Below, piece by piece: positions 56,911 through 64,000 of a DNA stretch of 64,000 nucleotides. Under the pieces are notes generated by a model. The model made no database searches. It worked only from the letters and a program-made list of their open reading frames with translations, and was not told the origin of the DNA. Position numbers and translations under genes: made by a program. The DNA is taken from contig NC_080572.1 of the NCBI RefSeq assembly GCF_030247185.1, forward strand, positions 36,808,383 through 36,872,382. The letters are read 5' to 3'. How positions within the stretch are numbered: position 1 is the first letter of the stretch; each line of letters begins with the position of its first letter. This DNA is from Malaya genurostris (taxonomy: Eukaryota > Arthropoda > Insecta > Diptera > Culicidae).

Positions 56911-58534
56911 CAGTTTTTTCGAATTCACCTTTTAATTAATAACGCTCATTTAATAATTATTTGTTGATGTTTCAAGGATAGAAAGATTCGGTCAACAACA
57001 TAAATTTGTCGTAGGTTTAACATTTCGGTCGTGGTTGTCGATTTGTTAAGTCTTCATGATCCTAGATATCAGTGTTGGGAAATTCAATTTATAGAAGTAA
57101 CAGGAGTGCAGCTTTATGCATGTCTCAAATACACAGAAGACGCAGCGTTTGAATTGGAGTAGCAATAGCCAGCGCTTCTGTTACTTTTGCGTATCATGTT
57201 CAAGCTAAATTGGGTAATATTTTGATGTGGAACACATCTTTATGCCCTATATAGGGGTACAAATTAGAAATTCAAAAGTAAATACACGTAGAAATGTGGT
57301 CAAAACTAAGAGTTCAATCAATTACTTATATTAGTTCACCTTTTGATTGGAATAATTTCTAAGTTGCGTTTTGAATGTATCAAGCTACGTATTTTCAATT
57401 ATATATGATTGAAATTTTGATTAATAGCGACCAGTGTCCTATTCTGTCTGCAAAAAATTCAAGATACTATGCTGGCTCACAGGATTTTCTTAACGGAGAC
57501 GATTTCTGAAGGAGTAAGCGATTTATCTGTTGGGAAGCATCGCTCTGATTGATCAGTCAATGCAAAAGCGAAACTGTGGAAGCACACGAATCTAAAAATA
57601 TAAGCAAATTATTTCTATAACTTCAGTCTCACATGAAACATGTCCGAGGAAGGTTGTTGTTAGACAGTCAGTATCACACAAAACGTTATAAAACGATTTG
57701 AAGCTTTAACTGGTTTGCTTTGATCTTTTGTCATGCGAGTTTGGATGAAATGCTATGTTATGTCGTTTTCGTCTGAGATATCTTCAAGTACCTCAGGATA
57801 AATTTTGTTTGCATTAGATTAATTTCTAATTTAAATCAGATGAACTAGATCAATAATGAGAAAGGTTATCACTTCAACCGAAATCGCAGAATGGTAGTAC
57901 CATAGAGCGACCACAACTCGCTATGTTACACATTCCCAAGAAAAACTTTACGTCATAAAAATAACTGCATGCATGCAAAACTTGAACACAAGCTTGGCGA
58001 ATAGAAGCTTAATAGGTAGGACGACAATGCGCGTCATAAAAATAGGACATTTTCATAAACGTTTTCCGGAAGCATACACACCAAAAAATTTGAATTTTAC
58101 AGGTGACAACCCCTCATACGGTGTAATTCCTAATGACCTAATTTGTCAAATGATGGAACATGTTTTTTTCAATGACTTAATGTTAGATTAGCTTGAATTT
58201 TACTACTTTCGACCGTAACTTGCATTCTGTTAGCAGATTCGACTGTATGAATTTAAATGCCCCTTCACCAGCCAAGCAGATGCGTGCTTCAGTCGATTAA
58301 CAGACATACTTTGCGATCCAATGGTTCTCGGTTCAAGTCGCGGTGCTCGCAATCAGTATTCATTTTTTTTATTTCGATGAATTTCATGTCATGGAATTTT
58401 AGACATAATATTAAATGTTCTTTCACGTGACTTTGCGTTAACTGCGACGCTCCATTTATCTGCATCTAATAAGATGTAAAATCACAGGGTTTTTTCGAAG
58501 TGTGTAGTTGAAGCTATCGAAATTTATTTTTCAG

Positions 58535-58708
58535 TATTTAATCAAGTGTACTTGAACGTACCGAAAAAAAATTATTGTTACATAATTCCGATAAAAAAGA
58601 GCCTCTTCATGACCAAGTTGCTGCGGCTAGTTTTCCAGGAGATCCAAACCGGGCGATCCGGTTATGCCTTCAAATTTGAAGCTGGAACAAGAATCAACGT
58701 TTTCTTAA
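58535..58708 (+). CDS. Candidate second exon downstream of 49960 (weak)
   Basis: A TTTATTTTTCAG acceptor opens a stretch that, taken with the single base left over from 50146, reads in frame to a TTAA/GTAAAT donor. It contains SLFMTKLLRLVFQEIQTGRS and GYAFKFEAGTRINVF with higher G+C at third positions than its surroundings. No family is recognised, and the reading could be chance or a fragment in a repeat. Confidence 0.25.
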
Positions 58709-59534
58709 GTAAATATCATTTGGTTTTTTGAAAGTTTCATGGTGGTCTTACCCCTTAAATATCGAAATCCGTTACATTAGTAAGCACATAGATATAATTG
58801 CCCATATTTGGGCCATTAATATAATTTCGTCGAATTCAAGACAAATGCAAATTAAGGCGAACAAAGTCTATGTTCTGAATTCGCGGGTTCTATATTGGTT
58901 CCGTTCAGTTTAGTTTTTGTGCATCGGCGAATTTATTCGTGATATACTCTATAGAGGGTTGGGATAAAACGGCTATGAAAAGTGGTTTTTTAAAAATCTC
59001 TTCTTCCAGAATTATATTCAGGGCTGGGAAAATCACCGAAAATCGAAATTCATTGGTGATCTAAAATCACTGATCACTGAGATTACAGATCTCGCACATA
59101 AAAAAATTAGAGGGTTGTATTCAAGACACGACCGAGCACAATAACATTAAAAATGGAACGTTTTTAAGGTCTTCATAATATATACAAAAATAAAGAGATG
59201 ATGATACACTAAACTAAAAACTTTTTCAATTGACTAATTACAAACTTGCTCTAGTTTAAGCGCTTAGATTGTTGGCGAATGATAAAATTGACAATTAGAT
59301 TTTTTCTTGATAATTAATTATATTCAATTTTGATCCCTTTCCACAATTTTTTACATTGTTAAAATTTTGAATAACGTCCTTTAACTAGAATTCAAAGTTA
59401 CTTGAAAGCTCAATTTTAGATACAAACAACCTAAAGATTTAATCCTGAACAAATGGAACTGTTTTATTTTATCACAATAATCTTCGAGAAACATACAAAC
59501 TTATTAATTTTATAAACAGTTAATCGATCCAAGA

Positions 59535-60226
59535 GAAGATTTTATTTATTTTAACGAAAAATGTTGTACCAGTAAGCTCAGTAATAGTGTAATTTTATTA
59601 ATCCTTCTTCAAAATCGTCGATAATCTTCGGAAAGTGTCGGTAAATAATATGGCAACAATACGAGGAAGAAAAATGTGAAACAGTCCGCATAAAATATTT
59701 AGTTACTTACATTGATTTTCGCTTTGGCATATTAGGAATATACGAAATTGATACGCAACAAAATTCAGAAATTTTGTTCATATTGTAACTTGATGTTATT
59801 AACACATGAATGAACATTGTCATATGTCGTTTTCGTTTTTAAATTGCACTACACCGGTGTAGCGAAAGCTGCACCTAAACCGTTCGTTTTTACCAATTGC
59901 ACTACACCAGTGCTACACTTTTTCTGCACCGATACCACTGGTGTAGCACTCATCAAAAGTTTGGTGTAGCTCTGTGCAATGGTATCGTTTATTGTAGTCA
60001 ATGGTTACTGTTTATGTTTTCGTCATTTTTGTTCGTTTATGCATGCCTCAGTGTAGCACTGCACCGGTGTAGTGCAAATTAAAAACGAAAACGCCAATAG
60101 TTACAATGCGTGTTTTGAAGCAAATAATAATTGAACTGAAACTGGCGGTTAACCAAATTCTACGAGGGTTGCTATTCAAACGATACATGTAAAATCGCAA
60201 GTAAACTTACCTTTGGTTTATCTTTG
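59535..60226 (+). mobile_element. Family-2 element, diverged
   Basis: AACGAAAAATGTTG, TCAGTAATAGTGTAATTTTATT and CATATTGTAACTTGATGTTA match 26375-26700. It ends GGTTTATCTTTG at 60226. The left end is eroded. Interrupted by the MITE 59825-60096. Confidence 0.7.
59825..60096. mobile_element. 272-bp MITE with ATA duplication
   Basis: Ends TGTCGTTTTCGTTTTTAAAT and (complement) TGGCGTTTTCGTTTTTAATT, continuing TTGCACTACACCGGTG. Flanked by ATA (59822-59824 and 60097-60099). The empty site is GTCATAGTTAC in the family-2 copy at 26715. A 3-bp T/A-rich duplication fits PIF/Harbinger. Repeated GGTGTAG/CTACACC motifs fill the interior. Confidence 0.88.
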
Positions 60227-62945
60227 ATACTATATGATATTGTATCTAATTGTACTGTATATGTGAGCCTGTGGAACTCATTTATACTACCAAACCGAGG
60301 AGGCCGCTTTTAGATAAGTTTCAGAATTTAATTTTGAATCTTTTGAAGCGTTCAATACCTGGTGGGACAACAACTTGTTCAGTCACATATAATGAAGAAG
60401 AAGTTTCTATGATTATCATAATAACACAACTTTATACTGAATCCATTTTCGCGCCACCGTTTTGTTCGTATGGGAATGGAGATTTAAGTATGCAAACCGA
60501 TCCGTTGACAAATTAAAACATTTTTAAGCTTACAATATTGAAGCTTTGGAATCATTTAAATGAGGAAATTCCATTAACAAATCATCAAGGAACAAGCGCT
60601 GTAAATTAGATCCGAATTAGATCTATTGCCGATAATACTAAATTAGCCTGATAGTTACCAGAGAACCAAAAAAAAATACTCAATTCAAATAAATTTTTCA
60701 ATGGAATGCAATTGAAATATTCAAATGACGTTTTCTCATAAGTTTAAGTTAAATGTTTCCGAATCGATTGGAATGTTTCCGAATCGAATTATATAAATCC
60801 ATCAACAAATAACTGAGGTATGAGCGTTCAAAATTATGGCAGAAAAATGTTACGCGATTAGTTTTGCATGTTTTAATTTGACACCCAGCCTCGGGAAGCG
60901 AAGTGTAAGGCATTTTTAATGGCAAAATCGACCAACAATTTGCTAAATACATGGGATGTTTCAAAATAACCGATAACCATGCTGGTTCGGTTTTTCAATA
61001 GCTAGATGATATATAAGATATTCAAGCGAACACGAAGCGGTGTTGTGCAGACAGCAGGAAGTTTCACCAACACATAATGCAAAAGCGACAATCCAGCAAG
61101 TGAACGCATATACAATCCAGTCATCAGCTCACTGGACGAGCTACTTGTTTCATTCGCAGTCAAACATCAACTAGGCAAAGAAATATTGTGCAGCCTATAT
61201 TTATAGATTTCTCTTCATACTATGCAGAACGATGTGGTGTTTTTTATGCATGACGCAAAGCCTCCTATGCCGAACAATAAGTTGACGTCATTTTGTAAAG
61301 CAGGGATTGGTGGATGAAAACATAGGTCGATTCCAACCATTTTTTCAATAGTATGCTATTGAAATACTGAAACGACGTCGTCATACATGTTTAAGTTAAA
61401 AGTTTCCGAATCGATTGGTTGTTAAATTATAACAATCCATCAACAAATGACCGAGTTATTAACGTTCAAAATTATGACACAAAAAGGTTACGCGGCTATT
61501 TTTGAAACTTTTAATTGACACCCGGCCCCGTATAGTGAAGAGTAAGGCATTTTTAATGCCAAAATCAATACAAAATATATTCACAAGCGATCTTAGTCAA
61601 GAAAAAAATAATCGTTGTTTAATCACAACTGATCTGACCTCTGCAAGTAATAATCATTATAATGGTAAGAAAAACCTGTTCAATCACAAAGCATGTTGTG
61701 TAGCTGATTAATTCACTTTATTTAGAGTTTGAATATCATACAAAGAAATAACAGAAATGCAGGTTTTGCTACACCAATTCAAACGCGTCATTCAAACACT
61801 GGGCCTGCTGTGTATTTGATACTTACCAAACCCTGCGCACCGGTTACTTCTATAAATTAAATTAATATTAAATGGCGTTTTATTGGGTTCAATCAAAATA
61901 GTGCATGAACATCATCATCAGCATCAACTAGCTGGAAGTAAAACACAGTTTTTTGTCGCTATAATCACTATTTGGTGTGAAATATTTTTTTTACTAATTT
62001 TGTATTGCGTATTGTTATTGTGCAGTGAAAGCTGTCAAATTTACAATATCAATTTGATTGCGATCCAAACAAATTATTTTTATAAATCATTCATCTAGCA
62101 TTCATTTCCTTTCATCTAGTATTAATTTTATTGCGAAATTGAACATGAGGTTCATCAAACGAAAACATGTGTTGAAACTACGTAATCCATGCCGTAACGA
62201 AACCGGTACTTTATTCAACTCTGGTGATGCGAATTATTGATGTACACACATTTTCCATATTTTTAAAAGTCTCATCGATACGCGTTATTCTTAGTTATTC
62301 TAGATACCCGAAACCGAATCTTACCAACAATAATACTGAAAAAAATCAGCAAGACGGTAAAGCACCAACTTTAAAGATCCAATCAACCAAAGTAGAATCA
62401 CCAAGGGAGTTTTTGGGAAAGTAGAAGCGTACTAGTTAACATCAAAAACTGAACTAGTTCGTTTGTTTATTATTTTGAAAGAGAATTGTAATAATATATA
62501 ACAAGTTATAAATTCCCGTGGGATTACTTGTTACGCCCCTCATCGGGGGATCAACGATTTTACGATTTACGATTCGGGCCCTCCTGTCTGATCTTTCTCA
62601 TATGTGATTTTCTTCCACAATGCTCAAAGCTGATCGAATCATCCAATGATTGATCTTACATAAATTAAGAATCGTTTCAGCTAAAAATCTCAACCGATTT
62701 TGTGTGATGACAAATCAGTACCGATTTTGATCGATGTGATTTAAAGATCACTGATCTTAAAAAGATCAGATCAGGTGTGATCTTTATTGAGAAAGATCTC
62801 AAGCGATCTTTTTCAGCAGTGATTTCGATTTGACGATTTTTGATTGTTGTTCATTTCACTTTTAAACTGATATTTTTGCCATGTGAAGTCAGCTTCAGTG
62901 AGAATCGCGTTTGCAAAAAATCATCACTGAACTTTTCTGAAGCGA
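60227..62945. other. Non-coding interval with a ~250-bp direct duplication
   Basis: 60690-60945 and 61345-61585 are diverged direct copies (TAAGTTAAATGTTTCCGAAT, ATCCATCAACAAAT, AAGGCATTTTTAATG). 62690-62830 is rich in GATCACTGATC/AAGATCAGAT palindromes, as is 59050-59100 next to a CAGGGCTGGG motif at 59030 that looks like a hAT end without a visible partner. No gene. Confidence 0.45.
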
Positions 62946-62948
62946 GTT

Positions 62949-64000
62949 TTTGCCTTTCTCATATGAAAAGGCTATGCAATCACTGTGAAAACCGACTTTT
63001 TAACCGAGGCCCGGAGGGGCGAATGTCATATACCACCTCCGGTTCCGAAGATATAGGATGATATACACCAAAAAAAATGCACTCACTTTTTTCAGAGATG
63101 GCTAAACCGATTTTCACAAACTTAGATTCAAATGAAAGGCCTAATAGTGCCATAGCCTGCTATTGGATTTTATCTCGATCGGACCTTGGATTTTATTCGG
63201 ACCGGACTATATGAAAATTAGAGAAAAAGTGTGCACTCAATTTTCTCTGAAATGGCTAAACCGATTTTCACAAAGTAATGTTCAAAAGAAAGGTCTTATA
63301 GTTTTCTAAAAATGTCTAGAACATTTTATTCGGATCTGACAGTTCCGGAACTAAAGCGTGATAAGTGCAAAATTATCAATTTCATTAGTATTTTTCACGA
63401 ACGATAGTCAAAAACAGGTATAAATCCCATGAAACTGTCTGATAATATCTCCTAGTTTGCAGAGCTTGTTACTTAATTCAGCACTACTGGTCCCCCTTTT
63501 CCTGTTCCGGAAGCACCAAAATTGAGGAAGAAAAACTTCAAAAAAAGAACCGATTTTCACAAATCTTGATTTGAATTGAAGCTCATATTATCTTCAAAGC
63601 TACTGTGAAATTTAATCCGGATCCAACTTCCGGTTCCGCAGTTACAGGGCGATAAGTGTCAACGTTTTCAAATCGCCATATAGATTGAAAATATGTACAA
63701 CGCCGAAATAAGAAGAAAAGGCAAAACGTGCTTCGCTCTATTTCGTGCACGCTATGAAGCAACGATTACGGATGTTTGCCACTGCTGTTTGATATTGGTA
63801 AAAGACGGTGCTGCGGTTGATAAAAATTTCAGCTATTTTATGATAAGTGCGACCGGAAGAATAAACGAATGTCATTGAATTCAAAATGATGATTAAAAAC
63901 TGCAAAAAGGATCTCACTCGCTTTCCTTCAAGATGGTCAAATCGATTTTCACAAACTTATAAGTTCAAACGAAAAGTCTTACAGTTTCATACGGAATTCC
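62949..64000 (+). mobile_element. Family-3 element, runs off the window
   Basis: Starts TTTGCCTTTCTCATATGAAAAGG and carries GGCCCGGAGGGGCGAATGTC. Repeated ACCGATTTTCACAAACTTAG/ATTCAAATGAAAGG blocks with TTCCGGTTCCG boxes lie at about 63040-63140, 63200-63300, 63550-63640 and 63920-63980. The right end is not in the window. Confidence 0.7.

Larger units (their letters stand above)
54061..58534. other. Non-coding interval with dispersed repeats
   Basis: Repeat C copies lie at 55395-55545 and 56750-56910. A family-3 end is at 55556-55600 and a family-3 tail at 57495-57570 (GGAAGCATCGCTCTGATTG). 55607-55648 has two adjacent CTTCCGATGGATACC units. The 131-codon frame at 54364-54759 is unrecognisable. 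Confidence 0.45.

Noticed and set aside
58258..58365. Possible tRNA (GGTTCAAGTCG followed by a purine-pyrimidine stem)
   Set aside because: Could not be folded into a cloverleaf; at best a decayed SINE.
59030..62830. A large hAT element from the CAGGGCTGGG motif at 59030 to the GATC-rich region near 62830
   Set aside because: No complementary terminus or 8-bp duplication found at the right side.

Overview
The window is eukaryotic nuclear DNA, almost certainly from an insect and most likely a mosquito (Culicidae). It has A+T-rich non-coding DNA, GT-AG introns from 73 bp to 10.7 kb, animal-only proteins (Bet1, TMEM19, SAP130) and a very dense load of nested transposons. Several repeats are ones I associate with mosquito genomes: the TGCCTTTCTCATAT family, an ORF1-only LINE, and MITEs with TA, 3-bp, 4-bp and 7-bp target duplications. 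I cannot name the genus. There is no prokaryotic operon and no CRISPR array.

Host genes. (1) A Bet1 Qc-SNARE on the minus strand (2343-2702) in one coding exon. (2) A TMEM19/DUF92 membrane protein on the plus strand, two exons (9340-9460 and 10156-11036), 333 aa. (3) A SAP130 homologue (Sin3-HDAC subunit) on the minus strand, which I could assemble into six phase-consistent exons from 36320 down to 12306, 1339 aa. Its two giant introns (10.7 and 8.9 kb) are packed with transposons. (4) A first coding exon of an unrecognised, probably nuclear protein on the plus strand (49960-50146). (5) A weaker, phase-consistent three-exon reading on the minus strand at 729-1112. TMEM19 and SAP130 are convergent, about 1.27 kb apart.

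Mobile DNA, left to right. Family 1 is a ~718-bp MITE with TIR CACAGACTAACAGACA and consistent 7-bp target duplications; there are seven copies, one inserted into another. Family 2 is a ~519-bp element with TIR CAAAGATAAACT, also with 7-bp duplications. It sits at the same internal site in two independently inserted family-1 copies, so the nest itself seems to have moved. A repeat at 4436-5315 carries a two-exon piece of an MBT-domain (Scm-like) gene with its intron. SAP130 intron 4 holds a Jockey-like LINE split by a 4.35-kb hAT-type element (8-bp duplication), which in turn contains a Helitron-like element with a long TA tract and ~265-bp tandem units. SAP130 intron 1 holds family-1/2 nests and a 4.37-kb TTAA-flanked element with 1.1-kb inverted arms. 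The right half (37-64 kb) holds further family-1/2 copies, small MITEs, LINE fragments, opposed minisatellite arrays and direct duplications, with little coding DNA.

The strongest candidates for something undescribed are the gene-fragment-carrying MBT element, the mobilised family-1/family-2 composite with 7-bp duplications, and the intronic 4.4-kb hairpin-forming repeat.
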